Below are positions 42,471 to 51,919 of a stretch of DNA of 64,000 bases, one piece after another (within the stretch, counting starts at the first letter, position 1; the number at the start of each line of letters is the position of its first letter). This stretch comes from HKST-UBA178 sp965223815 (GTDB taxonomy: Bacteria > Pseudomonadota > Gammaproteobacteria > Chromatiales > Chromatiaceae). A program made the position numbers and the translations under genes. Location of the stretch: contig OZ245019.1 in assembly GCA_965223815.1 (NCBI GenBank), positions 4,712,001-4,776,000 of the forward strand, written 5' to 3'. A model generated the notes under the pieces. It did no database searches. It had not been told where the DNA came from and saw nothing but the letters and a program-made list of their open reading frames with translations.

Positions 42471-43834
42471 GATAACGTAAATTTTTACGTGCACACTTTT
42501 TGAAGGGGGTGGCCCCGGTTTGTTAAAACAGTAATTGCCAAACCACTGTACAAACCAAAGAGGACCACCATGGCTAAAGATACCACGAACGGGCTTAGCA
42601 AGGTTATCAGGATTGACGAGGGTGAGATACGCGGACATTTGGAAGAGATGGTCAGAGGTACCGTCGAGGAAACCCTGAACGCCATGCTAGATGCTGAAGC
42701 AGACGAGATGTGCAATGCTCAGCGCTATGAGCACTCGCCAGATCGAATAGATACCCGAGCTGGCCACTACAAACGGAAATTTCACACAAAGGCTGGTGAG
42801 GTCGAACTGAAAATGCCCAGATTACGCCAGCAGACGTTCGAGACGGCTATCATCGAGCGCTATCGACGCCGAGATATCTCCATCGAGGAAGCCATCGTTC
42901 AGATGTACCTGGCCGGGGTTTCTGTGCGTCGCGTGGAGGATATCACAGAGGCTTTGTGGGGTACTCGGGTATCCTCGGGCACGGTTTCCAAGCTTAATCA
43001 GAAGGTCTATAAACACATCGAGCGCTGGCGCAAACAGCAAATTGAAGGCAAATATGCTTATGTATTCCTGGACGGCATTGTGCTCAAACGCAGCTGGGGT
43101 GGAGAGGTCAAAAATGTTTCCGTCCTGGCAGCAATTGGAGTCGACCAGGACGGTTTCCGCCGTATTTTGGGCGTTCAGGAAGGCCACAAGGAGGATAAAT
43201 CCGGCTGGTTGGGGTTTCTTAAGCACCTGAAGGATCGCGGCTTGCAGGGCGTCAGGCTAATTATTTCAGATGCCTGCCTCGGACTTGTGGAATCAGCTTC
43301 AGAAGTGTTTCCGGAGGCTGACTGGCAGAGATGCGCTGTTCATTTCTACAGAAACGTGTTCTCTCATGTGCCTAAAAACAAAGTACGTGAAGTCGCTGCC
43401 ATGCTAAAGGCTATTCACGCTCAGGAGAGCCGTGAGGCGGCAGAGGAGAAGGCAACAGGGGTAGTCGACAAACTCAAGGAAATGAAGCTGAGGACTGCGG
43501 CAGAACTTGTGGAGCACAACATTCATGAGACATTCAGTTTCTACTCCTATCCCTCCCAGCATTGGCTCAAGATCAAAACCAATAATCCAATGGAGCGGTT
43601 GCTGAAAGAGGCCAGGCGTCGAACTAAAGTGATTGGCGCGTTCCCCGACGGCCATTCGGCATTAATGTTGGTCGCCGCTCGGCTTCGACATGTCTCAGCG
43701 ACAAACTGGGGCACAAGGAAATACATGGACATGAAACTACTTGAAGAGATGGACAAAGAGGCAATCTATTCTATTGCCTGACCAATTCCCGGGACCGCTC
43801 CGATAAAAAATGTGCACAAGAAAATTGACAGCAC
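42471..43834 (+). mobile_element. IS256-family element B (1364 bp) inside an attC
   Basis: Ends GATAACGTAAATTTTTACGTGC and GTGCTGTCAATTTTCTTGTGC; 9-bp duplication CAGCCCCGA at 42462-42470 and 43835-43843. Confidence 0.92.
42570..43781 (+). CDS. IS256-family transposase (element B)
   Basis: A 403-residue mutator-type transposase related to, but clearly distinct from, the one in element A (for example MAKDTTNGLSKV against MKKDTTKPLSKV). It keeps YVFLDGIVLKRSWGGE, LIISDACLGL and TNNPMERLLKEARRRTKV. Intact. Inserted within the attC that follows the damaged DUF2846 gene. Confidence 0.95.
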   Translation: MAKDTTNGLSKVIRIDEGEIRGHLEEMVRGTVEETLNAMLDAEADEMCNAQRYEHSPDRIDTRAGHYKRKFHTKAGEVELKMPRLRQQTFETAIIERYRRRDISIEEAIVQMYLAGVSVRRVEDITEALWGTRVSSGTVSKLNQKVYKHIERWRKQQIEGKYAYVFLDGIVLKRSWGGEVKNVSVLAAIGVDQDGFRRILGVQEGHKEDKSGWLGFLKHLKDRGLQGVRLIISDACLGLVESASEVFPEADWQRCAVHFYRNVFSHVPKNKVREVAAMLKAIHAQESREAAEEKATGVVDKLKEMKLRTAAELVEHNIHETFSFYSYPSQHWLKIKTNNPMERLLKEARRRTKVIGAFPDGHSALMLVAARLRHVSATNWGTRKYMDMKLLEEMDKEAIYSIA

Positions 43835-43843
43835 CAGCCCCGA

Positions 43844-43874
43844 AGGGGATGCGCCTTGATTTTCTTGTTAGGCC
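43844..43874 (-). other. attC, right half (split by IS256)
   Basis: AGGGGATGCGCCTTGATTTTCTTGTTAGGCC completes the site begun at 42420. Confidence 0.85.
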
Positions 43875-43881
43875 TATTCAC

Positions 43882-44300
43882 CTAAAGCCGTTTATCCCAC
43901 ATGCTTTTCTTTACACTGGCTAGCGATATTTCAGCAATTGGAAGACCGGAGTATTCTTCACCATATCGAAGGTAATAGGCATTTCCTGCTTCAAGCTCCA
44001 TGCCTAGAGATACGGAAACGGGTTCAGGGATTCCCATTGTGTATCCCTGCGCTTTGAATATGTGATGCCCAGGGGGCAAATAATAGAAGCACCATTGGGA
44101 AGGCTTCCTAAATACTTCCCATCCATTGTGATTCGATTATCGACAGCTATTCCTAAGGGTATTGACCGTTTGATTCTATAGATATGCACTTTTGCAGAGT
44201 TATCTGCAGTAAGCGCGGAGGAAGGTATGTACGGAACTGTCTGATTGCAGCCGACCAGCATCAGCACAGCCAGAAAACCAATAATCTTGAAAATGTTCAC
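43882..44300 (-). pseudogene. DUF2846-type lipoprotein, damaged duplicate
   Basis: Nearly identical to the intact gene at 55746-56171 but lacks 7 bp (CGCGAGT) after GGGGGCA near 44080, which breaks the frame after SLPNGASI. The N-terminal part keeps the lipobox LVGC; the C-terminal part (HHIFKAQGYTMGIPEP) is in another frame. Both this gene and its attC are duplicated, so whole-cassette duplication preceded the deletion. Confidence 0.9.
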
Positions 44301-44322
44301 AAAATCTCCATTTTCTTAGGCC

Positions 44323-44397
44323 TAACGCATACATAACTGGCGCGACGTAAGGAGCGTCCAACGACCGAAGGGAGTGAAGTTGATGTTCTGGTTAGAA
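44323..44397 (-). other. attC
   Basis: TAACGCATACATAACTGGCG ... AAGTTGATGTTCTGGTTAGAAG. Confidence 0.8.
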
Positions 44398-44406
44398 GCA
44401 ATTTGT

Positions 44407-44838
44407 TTATTCATTGCAATTATCTTGATATTGAAGGCAATTCAACACTAATTTTGTTTCATCAAACTGGTTTTCACTACCTGAAAATACAACAATTAAG
44501 TATTCATTAGTGTCAACGAGAGATTCCTCAAAATCACGTTCCTCACGTTCAAGCCAACTTATAATTCTTTCTCTGTGTGGTTTTGTTTTCGCGAGTTCAG
44601 CTGCACCTCGATAAATTTCCTCGGCTGAAAAGTTTGCCCTTCTGGCCTTAACAGAAAATCTCTCTGGATAACATATTTTGCCACCTTTTTTATTAAATTT
44701 AATTCCTTGTTTATCGAGTTGCTCTTCCCATGCCATGCCAAATAATTCTGAATGTGGTTCTTGGCATATCTGATGGTCACCGAGCCAATCGCACCCACCT
44801 AACAGAATTACAATTAATATTGCTAAAACTTCCTTCAT
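44407..44838 (-). CDS. small lipoprotein, cassette gene
   Basis: A 143-residue protein opening MKEVLAILIVILLGGCDWLG, a lipoprotein signal with lipobox LGGC. The start at 44838 is chosen for the signal peptide; 44853 adds five residues. The mature part has several cysteines (HQICQEPHSE, GGKICYPERF, NCLQYQDNCNE). Unknown function. Confidence 0.7.
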   Translation of the reverse strand: MKEVLAILIVILLGGCDWLGDHQICQEPHSELFGMAWEEQLDKQGIKFNKKGGKICYPERFSVKARRANFSAEEIYRGAAELAKTKPHRERIISWLEREERDFEESLVDTNEYLIVVFSGSENQFDETKLVLNCLQYQDNCNE

Positions 44839-44847
44839 GTGTGCTTC

Positions 44848-44931
44848 TAACACCTGCCGTAACCGGCGCTGAGCTGAAAAGCGAAGCGTCCGAGTGAGCG
44901 AATGCGAACGATGTTCACGGCCTTGTTATGC
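44848..44931 (-). other. attC
   Basis: TAACACCTGCCGTAACCGGC ... GTTCACGGCCTTGTTATG. Confidence 0.85.
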
Positions 44932-45567
44932 CTTCTTCGGCACGCTTTCGACCAGTAAAATCGAAGATAACGGGTACATTTTGACGGCTTGATTAACAAG
45001 AAACGCGCAATGTTCGGACGAGCATGTAATGGCAAAACCACTGAATTGCTCCCCGCTTGAAAGATGCACACTAACCTCGCCCTCCTTGGATTCGTTAAAG
45101 CGAGCATGTTGATCAGCGGCTATAGTGTCGCCCATTCTTCCCGCCTGGGCCAGCATTGCCATAAGAACCAGGAACGACACCAGCGCCCAATAAGCGAATG
45201 CGGCAATCAAAGCTGCCCATTGGACGTAGTTAGGCAACTCGCCACTTTCCGTTTTCTTGGCCCTCTCTCCAAAGCGCTTTTGATACCACGACTTCTCCCT
45301 CAAGACTTTGGCTAGCCACGCAAAAGAGGTCATGGCCGCAAACAGTGCGACCGACACTCCGAGAAGCGGCCCAAGCGTTTTCGCGCCGAGGTAGCTCGAC
45401 GCCAAAAAGCCATGGAACAATGTGCGCTCGAAGCTAAGCGAAAAGAGGCTTTCTTCGAGCCCCCAATGCCTCAAGTAACCTTGATGGAACGTAAGGCCAT
45501 AGACGTAGAGCGACGCAGTAGCAAAAGCAAGTATCAACGACAAATTCTTGATTTCGCGATTGATCAT
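44926..45567 (-). CDS. membrane protein, cassette gene
   Basis: A 213-residue protein with spans at LSLILAFATASLYVYGL, TLGPLLGVSVALFAAMTSFAW and LIAAFAYWALVSFLVLMAML, and a C-terminal beta-rich soluble domain (EGEVSVHLSSGEQFSGFAIT, CSSEHCAFLVNQAVKMYPLS). ATG at 45567 has AAAAGGAAC upstream. The stop is in the attC R'' box. Not recognised. Confidence 0.7.
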   Translation of the reverse strand: MINREIKNLSLILAFATASLYVYGLTFHQGYLRHWGLEESLFSLSFERTLFHGFLASSYLGAKTLGPLLGVSVALFAAMTSFAWLAKVLREKSWYQKRFGERAKKTESGELPNYVQWAALIAAFAYWALVSFLVLMAMLAQAGRMGDTIAADQHARFNESKEGEVSVHLSSGEQFSGFAITCSSEHCAFLVNQAVKMYPLSSILLVESVPKKA

Positions 45568-45587
45568 CGGAGTTCCTTTTTCAGGCA

Positions 45588-45642
45588 TAACGCTCAATTC
45601 ACCGGCGCGCTTTTCAGCGTCCGGTGGAATTGCTTGTTAGCC
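45588..45642 (-). other. attC
   Basis: TAACGCTCAATTCACCGGCG ... GTCCGGTGGAATTGCTTGTTAG; CAATTCACCGG pairs with CCGGTGGAATTG. Confidence 0.92.
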
Positions 45643-46245
45643 ATCGAGGCCCTTCCCCGCCAAGTAACCGCCGAATGCTTGAGAGAACGTGCTAGCCAAC
45701 CCCCCGATTACTGTATCTGCTGCATAATTCGTGGTTACAATTGCTCCACCGCCAATTACCTTAACGGAACGCCACAAAGGGCTTTTTCCCCCAGTATGAC
45801 CTTCCATGCCGCTTTCACAGACTGAGTATCGAAGCTCTTTGATGCGCTCCCTAAGTAACTCTAGAGAGATATCAATGTTTCGATCCATCGATTCACGCAT
45901 GGCTTCGACATCTCTGAAAAAGTAAGCCGCCATTTTTTCGTCCATACCTGCAGCAATCATCAGCGCGTGATCTGGCTTAACAAACTCTTCAAGCAAATCT
46001 TTGAATTCGTAAAAATGATTGTCAACAGCCCCATGCATACCACTTGCGATTTTCTTCAATGCATCTTCATCATCTACAAGTTACGACAAAGTTTTGCAGG
46101 CCGCAGAAAGATAGATACTTACGCTTTTTGGTTCATATCGATAGTCGTCTCCTTCGAGATATCGTAGGGCGCCCTTCAATGCATTTGTTCCATGGACTAG
46201 ATAGTTATCCTTCTTTCTCTTTTTCCATATCCTGATTCTTCTCAT
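45637..46245 (-). pseudogene. cassette gene with in-frame stop
   Basis: From ATG 46245 the frame reads MRRIRIWKKRKKDNYLVHGT ... SAACKTLS, TAA at 46081-46083, then continues in the same frame LVDDEDALKKIASGMHGAVD to a normal end overlapping the attC. The two parts are in frame over 203 codons, so a point mutation to TAA is likely. A shorter product from TTG at 46059 (140 residues) is possible. C-terminal glycine-rich hydrophobic stretch (VIGGLASTFSQAFGGYLAGK). Function unknown. Confidence 0.65.
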
Positions 46246-46248
46246 GGC

Positions 46249-46311
46249 TAACGTTGCCTTCAGCGGAGCAGGCGCGTTAGCGACTGCGTCCGATGGAAGG
46301 CCTGGTTATGC
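46249..46311 (-). other. attC
   Basis: TAACGTTGCCTTCAGCGGAG ... CCGATGGAAGGCCTGGTTATG. Confidence 0.88.
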
Positions 46312-46708
46312 CAGCGATAGCACCAAACGTAAACGCCACTGATGCACCTAGCACAGCCCCTATAGACGAAATGAATACTATCTCCTTCATATCTAACCCG
46401 CCAAAACCAGAAACACTCCAAAAAAACATCACAAGCACTAACGCCCCTAGTACGCCACCTGAGACAGTTAAATTGGTTCTTGAGAGAACACCTCTCTTAT
46501 CTAAATACTGATATACCGGGATACCTATTATTAATGTAGCAATGTAACTCACAGGAATACCGAAAAACATAATGAACATGAATGCGCCAAGTAAACTACT
46601 CTTGTTGTCAGGTGACATATTCATCAAGGCAGCGGCTCCAATATAATAGATTACCAGCGCAACTATTGGTGATATGAGACATGCTTTACCTATACTCGCG
46701 ATCTTCAT
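46277..46708 (-). CDS. small membrane protein running into attC
   Basis: A 143-residue protein with four spans (LISPIVALVIYYIGAAAL, LLGAFMFIMFFGIPVSYIAT, GGVLGALVLVMFFWSVSGFG, VFISSIGAVLGASVAFTFGA). Its last ten residues are encoded by the attC itself, ending at a TAA in the loop. Start at 46708 or 46720; neither has a strong ribosome binding site. Not recognised. Confidence 0.65.
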   Translation of the reverse strand: MKIASIGKACLISPIVALVIYYIGAAALMNMSPDNKSSLLGAFMFIMFFGIPVSYIATLIIGIPVYQYLDKRGVLSRTNLTVSGGVLGALVLVMFFWSVSGFGGLDMKEIVFISSIGAVLGASVAFTFGAIAGITRPSIGRSR

Positions 46709-46719
46709 ATTTTCAGGCA

Positions 46720-46806
46720 TAACGCCCAGCATATGGGGCGGGCCGCCGCGCAGCGGTGGCACGTCCCAGTGAGCCGTAGGCGAACGACATGATGCGCTTG
46801 TTAGCG
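46720..46806 (-). other. attC
   Basis: TAACGCCCAGCATATGGGGC ... GACATGATGCGCTTGTTAG; encloses the stop of the IS21-interrupted gene. Confidence 0.88.
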
Positions 46807-46935
46807 CGCATACGCTCGGAGCCTCTGTTCGTGAAGGTTTGCCGTAGCTGTCACTGACCGCCCTATTGGAGCCACCCATGATCGCCCTAATGGAGCCACT
46901 TTTTCATGCGGTTTTACGCCTCCGAACGGGGTAGA

Positions 46936-47727
46936 TTAAAGCGCTGTTTTGGTCGATTTTTCAACCGCTGTTTTTGCGCGCTTGGGACCGGGTCGTGGTG
47001 CGCGATAACTTTTTCCATCCAGCACCAGCTGATAAGCCCCGTGGCGTATCCGGTCGAGTGTCGAGGCGCCGAGTAGTTTGTTCGGGAAGGCCTCGCCCCA
47101 TTCGCCGAAATCTAAGTTGCTGGTGATGATTGTGGCCGCCCGCTCGTAACGCTCGCCAATCAGGTCATGGAAGTCTTCGTCCTGCCCCGGTTTGAGGGGT
47201 TTGAGTCCAAAGTCATCGATGATTAACAGTGGGACGCGGGTCAGCGTCTGCAGCTTGCGTTCGATATTGCCGGTTGCCCGTGCGGCGTTGATTTGCGACA
47301 GCAGATTCGACTGCGTGGTGAACATCACATCGACGCCCGCTCGTACGGCGCAGTGACCAATGGCCTGTGCAAGGTGGCTCTTGCCGGTACCGCAGGGGCC
47401 GGCAATCAACACGGCCACTTTTTCATCGACAAAGCCACAGCGGGCCAACTCGTTGATCAGTTCTTGGTTCAGGCCCGGGTTGAAGTTGAAGTCAAAGCCC
47501 TCGAGCGTCTTGTCACCCCGAAAGCCGGAGCGACGTAATCGCAGGTCATACTTTTTTCGATCACGCCGTGCGGCTTCGTCCTGGATCATCAGGGCCAGGA
47601 ACTCCGGGTACGTCAGCTTGTTTTCAATGGCTTCACGGTTGCGGGTCTCCAAGCTTTCCAGCAGACCGGACAGACGCAGCTGTTTCAGAATAGGCGTGAG
47701 TTCTGGTAGGGGTGTCATCGTAGTCAT
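46936..47727 (-). CDS. istB: IS21 helper ATPase IstB
   Basis: A 263-residue AAA+ DnaC-like ATPase with Walker A GPCGTGKSHLAQAIG, Walker B PLLIIDDFGLKPL and sensor region TSNLDFGEWG. It loads with IstA at target DNA. Start ATG at 47727 follows AAAGGACA; the longer frame to 47820 is rejected. Directly downstream of istA. Confidence 0.95.
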   Translation of the reverse strand: MTTMTPLPELTPILKQLRLSGLLESLETRNREAIENKLTYPEFLALMIQDEAARRDRKKYDLRLRRSGFRGDKTLEGFDFNFNPGLNQELINELARCGFVDEKVAVLIAGPCGTGKSHLAQAIGHCAVRAGVDVMFTTQSNLLSQINAARATGNIERKLQTLTRVPLLIIDDFGLKPLKPGQDEDFHDLIGERYERAATIITSNLDFGEWGEAFPNKLLGASTLDRIRHGAYQLVLDGKSYRAPRPGPKRAKTAVEKSTKTAL

Positions 47728-47825
47728 ATTGAATGTCCTTTGGTTGAGTGGTTGACCTTGTCGGTCAGTGGATTGTCGTTGCCGCACGGCCATGGACAGC
47801 AACGGGTCGAGGGAACGCACGGCCG

Positions 47826-49352
47826 TTAGTGTGGGTCGAACAGGTCTTTGGTGTTGCGGCCGAACTTGGCGCCGCCGGTGTAGGCATCGGACAGGGAATC
47901 GAACGCTTGCTCGGTATCGACGATTTGATCCAGCGCGTTTTCCAAAATGATGCGCACACTTCGGTACTGCACGTTGTCGAAGTACAGCGCGCGCTGACAG
48001 GCGGCATCGGTGCGCGCCGGTCCGTAGCGTTTGATCAGATTAATCACACCCTGTGCGGCCCGGAGCTTATCGAGCACGCGGTGCTCAAACAGTCGCTCAA
48101 CCAAACGAAGGCAGTGAGGACCGGCCGCCGCGGCCTGCTTTAGACACCACTGAGGCGTGCGCATCTTGTAGGCCACTGCATCCGGTGGCAGGTGATCGTC
48201 GATCGTGTGACGGTAACCCGGCCCACGTCCGCGTGGATGCACAGCCTTTAGCTCATGGGCTTGATAGATCCGCACGGTGGTCTCGCTCAGGCGGATATCC
48301 AGTATTTGACCCACCAGTCGCCAGGGTGCCGAGTAGCGGCACTTCTCGACCTGTACGTGGCAATCGGGATGCAGTTTCCCGGTTGTCCATCGCGCACATT
48401 CCGGCGCGGGTGAAGGCAGTGGCTTGAGGAACTCCCGCTCGGTGTCGGCGAACCGGGTGAGCGGCGCGGTGCGGGTGGTGCCGTGTACGCGATTGCCCGC
48501 TTGCCCCATCACCCACTGCATCAGCTGCGCATTGGCGTCGACCAGGTCACGGAACTCGCGCAGCGGCATGAAATTGTTTTTGGCGTATTTGACGCCCGAT
48601 TCAACGCGTCCCTTTTTCTTCGGATCGGCGACCGGGCACGGGGCGATCAGAAAGCCGTAGCCTTCTGCGTAATCAGCGTAGCTGCGTTGTACTTGGGGAT
48701 CGTAGTAGCACGCCTTGGTGATGGCGCACTTGGGGTTGTCGATCAGAATCCGCGCTGGTACGCCGGAGAAATGCTCGAAGGCGCGCCGGTGACAGCCTAG
48801 CCAGGTCTCGACCGATTGATCCGGTACCAGCTCGGCGTACTGATGCCGACTCCAGGCCAGTGTCATGATGAAGAACCAGGTCTTGAACTGCTCACCGGTA
48901 TGCACGTCGGTGATCTTGGGTCCTTGACCAAAATCCACTTGTGCCGCTTCGCCGGGTGCAAACTCGAGCACCGTGGTTACCCGCGGGGTCGTCTCTGCCA
49001 GGCCCTGCAAAAAACGACGCACCGACGAATAGCTGCCGGTGAAGCCGTGACGACGCTGCAGTGCACTGTGGATGGTGGTGCCCTGCACACCGTCTTCGTA
49101 CCATGAGGTAATCTGATCGCGGTGCGGCTCCAGGCTGGAGCTCTGGCGGGCACGCTGCTTTTTAGGTGCATCAAATACGCTCGCCAGCGTCTCATCGGGT
49201 GGCAGCGCCTGATCGGTGTCTAACCAGCCGCGCGCTTCGGCTTCACCTCTGACGGTCGCGGCAACGCGCCGGCCCATCAGTCCCGATTTGGCGATCTGTC
49301 GGTCAGAATCCCCCAGGCGCATGCGCACCAGGGCTTGTCGATAGTGATACAT
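47826..49352 (-). CDS. istA: IS21 transposase IstA
   Basis: A 508-residue DDE transposase. The N-terminal HTH follows YRQALVRMRLGDSDRQIAKS; the core has D in GEAAQVDFGQGP, D in RILIDNPKCAITKA and E in KKGRVESGVKYAKNNF; the C-terminal part ends KDLFDPH. ATG at 49352 has GGAGG at good spacing. Intact. Confidence 0.94.
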   Translation of the reverse strand: MYHYRQALVRMRLGDSDRQIAKSGLMGRRVAATVRGEAEARGWLDTDQALPPDETLASVFDAPKKQRARQSSSLEPHRDQITSWYEDGVQGTTIHSALQRRHGFTGSYSSVRRFLQGLAETTPRVTTVLEFAPGEAAQVDFGQGPKITDVHTGEQFKTWFFIMTLAWSRHQYAELVPDQSVETWLGCHRRAFEHFSGVPARILIDNPKCAITKACYYDPQVQRSYADYAEGYGFLIAPCPVADPKKKGRVESGVKYAKNNFMPLREFRDLVDANAQLMQWVMGQAGNRVHGTTRTAPLTRFADTEREFLKPLPSPAPECARWTTGKLHPDCHVQVEKCRYSAPWRLVGQILDIRLSETTVRIYQAHELKAVHPRGRGPGYRHTIDDHLPPDAVAYKMRTPQWCLKQAAAAGPHCLRLVERLFEHRVLDKLRAAQGVINLIKRYGPARTDAACQRALYFDNVQYRSVRIILENALDQIVDTEQAFDSLSDAYTGGAKFGRNTKDLFDPH

Positions 49353-49581
49353 CTCGAACCTCCGTTTGGCCATTCCGTTTCTTCTCCGCACACAAAAGTG
49401 CGGTCACGATACGGGAGGCGATTAGGTCAGTTCGAAGGGAAAAACCGGTGCCGGGTGGCTCCATTAGGCCGATCCTGAGGTGGCTCCATTAGGCCGATCC
49501 CAGGGTGGCTCCAATAAACCGATCCCAGGGTGGCTCCAATAAACCGATCCCGGAATGGCTCCATTGAGGTGATCATTGACA

Positions 49582-50042
49582 GCCGTAGCCGTATGTTGCA
49601 CGATCATTTCGAGTAACGGGAAAGGATTGTTGCCACTACGACTACAAGTGGCGCGAGCAACTATTGCCCCATTAGAGGCCTGGAACTGCCAGCCTCGCTC
49701 CTCGCCTGAGTACTGTTCGGGAAGAGCCGCCTTCAACAAGGCTAGCAGCCCATTTAGTTCGCTTACGCAAGACTGGCGATCCGACAAGGCTTTGCGACCA
49801 GCAACACCTGAAATTGTGTTTTCGGGAACGAGCAAGAACAACTGAAGATCGAGAAAGTACTGCTTGAGCTTCGAGTTCTGCACAGGCACCCGCTCCATAC
49901 CCAGCGGCGCACCTTTTGCGACGGAGGTGATCGATGATTCTGAGCCCGGCAAGTACCCCAATAGCTTCTCGATTGGTTCCTCGGCATGAAGTGGCGCCGA
50001 GCAAAGAAGCAGGAATATCGCAGCTGTGTTTAGTCTGTTCAT
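49582..50042 (-). pseudogene. exported cassette protein interrupted by IS21
   Basis: From 50042 the frame opens with a signal peptide (TAAIFLLLCSAPLHAEEP) and continues to IVQHTATA at the IS. Removing IS21 and one GCCGTAGC gives ...HTATANLHEQRLRAYAR and a stop at 46801-46803 inside the attC, so the ancestral protein was about 165 residues. The present frame ends in IS DNA (stop at 49464). Periplasmic protein of unknown function. Confidence 0.85.
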
Positions 50043-50051
50043 TTTTAGCGC

Positions 50052-50128
50052 TAACGCCCACATAAAAGGCCGGAGCGCGTCAGCGCGGAGGTCCAGCCCG
50101 AAGGGCGGTTTTTGATGTGTTGGTTATG
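50052..50128 (-). other. attC
   Basis: TAACGCCCACATAAAAGGCC ... TTTTTGATGTGTTGGTTATG. Confidence 0.88.
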
Positions 50129-50297
50129 TAACATATTCAATTGCCATAGCTATTACTATGGCGAAAACCATTAACCCTGGAATAAGCAGTAGCCACAAAT
50201 TGTAGCGACGAGAATAGTATGTAGTTTTGTCTTCGTTGAAATACTTGCTCAGATCAGTATCTGAGTACATTTCAGACAGCGTTTTGACTGTTGCTAA

Positions 50298-51657
50298 GAT
50301 AACGTAATATTTCTTTCGCACATTTTTGAGGAGGTGGCCCCCGGTCTGTATAAACTGTAATCGCCAAAGAACAGTACAGACCAAAAAGGACCACCATGAA
50401 AAAAGATACCACGAAACCACTGAGCAAGGTTATCCGCATCGATGAAGGAGAGATCCGGGGCCACCTGGATGAAATGGTCAGAGGTACAGTTGAAGAAACG
50501 CTGAATGCCTTGTTGGATGCAGAAGCAGACGAGATGTGCAACGCCCAGCGCTACGAACGTTCGCCAGACCGGATAGATACCCGTGCCGGTAGCTATAAGC
50601 GCACACTTCACACGAAGGCCGGTGAAGTTGAGATCAAAATGCCAAAGCTGCGCAAACAGACTTTTGAGACAGCGATCATCGAACGCTATCGGCGCAGAGA
50701 TATTTCGATCGAGGAAGCGATTGTTCAGATGTATCTGGCGGGAGTTTCCGTCCGTCGAGTAGAGGACGTCACTGAGGCACTTTGGGGAACACGGGTTTCT
50801 TCAGGTACCGTTTCCAAGCTGAACCAAAAAGTCTACAAACACATTGAACGGTGGCGTACCCAAAAAATTGAAGGCGCCTGTGCCTACGTCTATTTGGACG
50901 GTATCGTACTAAAACGCAGCTGGGGCGGCGAGGTGAAAAACGTCTCAATCTTGGCTGCGATCGGCGTTGACCAGAGTGGATACCGGCGTATTCTGGGAGT
51001 TGCAGAGGGCCATAAGGAGGATAAGTCAGGCTGGATGGGATTCCTCAAATACCTGAAGGATCGTGGTCTAAAGGGCGTCAGATTAGTCATTTCCGATGCC
51101 TGCCTGGGTCTGAAGGAATCGCTTGCAGAGGTGTTTCCGGAAGCAGACTGGCAGAGATGCGCGGTTCATTTCTATCGTAATGTGTTTTCCCATGTGCCTA
51201 GCACTAGAGTGCGTGAGGTGGCTGCCATGCTCAAGGCGATTCATGCACAGGAGAATCGAGCAGCTGCCCAATCGAAAGCAGCTGATGTTGTGGCGAACTT
51301 GAAGACGATGAAATTGAGAGCGGCCGCTGAGCTAGTGGAAAGTGCGATCGATGAGACGCTGACATTTTTTGCTTATCCGCCACAGCACTGGCTCAAATTG
51401 AAAACAAACAATCCGATGGAGCGACTACTCAAGGAAGCCAGGCGACGGACGAAAGTCGTTGGTGCTTTTCCAGATGGTCATTCCGCATTGATGCTTGTAG
51501 CCGCTCGACTAAGGTATGTTTCCGCTACCACGTGGGGCACCCGTAAGTATATGAACATGAGGCTGCTCGAAGAGATGGATAAAGACAAAGATTACTCGGT
51601 AGCATGACGAATGACCGGAGCCACCGCCAAAAAAAGCGAAAGATTCTTTACACTACC
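50298..51657 (+). mobile_element. IS256-family element A, copy 2 (1360 bp)
   Basis: Same ends and length as 41036-42395, opposite orientation; 8-bp duplication GTTGCTAA at 50290-50297 and 51658-51665. Confidence 0.95.
50396..51607 (+). CDS. IS256-family transposase, copy 2
   Basis: A 403-residue protein identical to the product of 41086-42297, so transposition was recent. All three catalytic regions are present (YLDGIVLKRSWGG, VISDACLGL, NNPMERLLKEARRR). Confidence 0.95.
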   Translation: MKKDTTKPLSKVIRIDEGEIRGHLDEMVRGTVEETLNALLDAEADEMCNAQRYERSPDRIDTRAGSYKRTLHTKAGEVEIKMPKLRKQTFETAIIERYRRRDISIEEAIVQMYLAGVSVRRVEDVTEALWGTRVSSGTVSKLNQKVYKHIERWRTQKIEGACAYVYLDGIVLKRSWGGEVKNVSILAAIGVDQSGYRRILGVAEGHKEDKSGWMGFLKYLKDRGLKGVRLVISDACLGLKESLAEVFPEADWQRCAVHFYRNVFSHVPSTRVREVAAMLKAIHAQENRAAAQSKAADVVANLKTMKLRAAAELVESAIDETLTFFAYPPQHWLKLKTNNPMERLLKEARRRTKVVGAFPDGHSALMLVAARLRYVSATTWGTRKYMNMRLLEEMDKDKDYSVA

Positions 51658-51919
51658 GTTGCTAATACCTCTTTCTTGCTATTGCTTAAAGAAATATAAA
51701 GCAAGCCATTGAGTATTAGTAAACAAGCGATAGATATCATTGCTGCGCTGGATTTTTCTGGCAGTAGGGCTAGCAACAATACGAACGCCGAAAAGTTGAC
51801 AAGATAGGCCACACCTAACAGAACACGGTCCGTGTTAAAAATGTGCCGTAACGAAGACCACAAATTTTCGTGTAAACCCTCTAATAGCTCCTTAGACAAA
51901 CCCAAATCTCCTTGTTACA

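Larger units (their letters stand above)
46849..49581 (-). mobile_element. IS21-family element (2733 bp)
   Basis: Ends TGTCACTGACCGCCC and TGTCAATGATCACCT (inverted), 8-bp duplication GCCGTAGC at 46841-46848 and 49582-49589. Terminal GTGGCTCCA-type repeats: two at the left end, five at the right, as multiple transposase-binding sites in IS21. Confidence 0.93.
50124..51905 (-). pseudogene. membrane-protein cassette gene split by IS256
   Basis: The 5' part (51658-51905) encodes MGLSKELLEGLHENLWSSLR through NSKKEVLAT; the 3' part (50124-50297) encodes VKTLSEMYSDTDLSKYFNED to AIEYVT. Removing the IS and one GTTGCTAA joins them in frame. Two pairs of hydrophobic spans flank a helical charged middle (VLLGVAYLVNFSAFVLLLAL, ISIACLLILNGLLYIS, LWLLLIPGLMVFAIVIAMAI). 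The layout vaguely recalls SLATT-type membrane effectors; not a firm call. Confidence 0.85.

Noticed and set aside
49449..49581. Five GTGGCTCCA-type repeats looked like plasmid iterons.
   Set aside because: They are the terminal transposase-binding repeats of the IS21 element; matching repeats lie at its left end.
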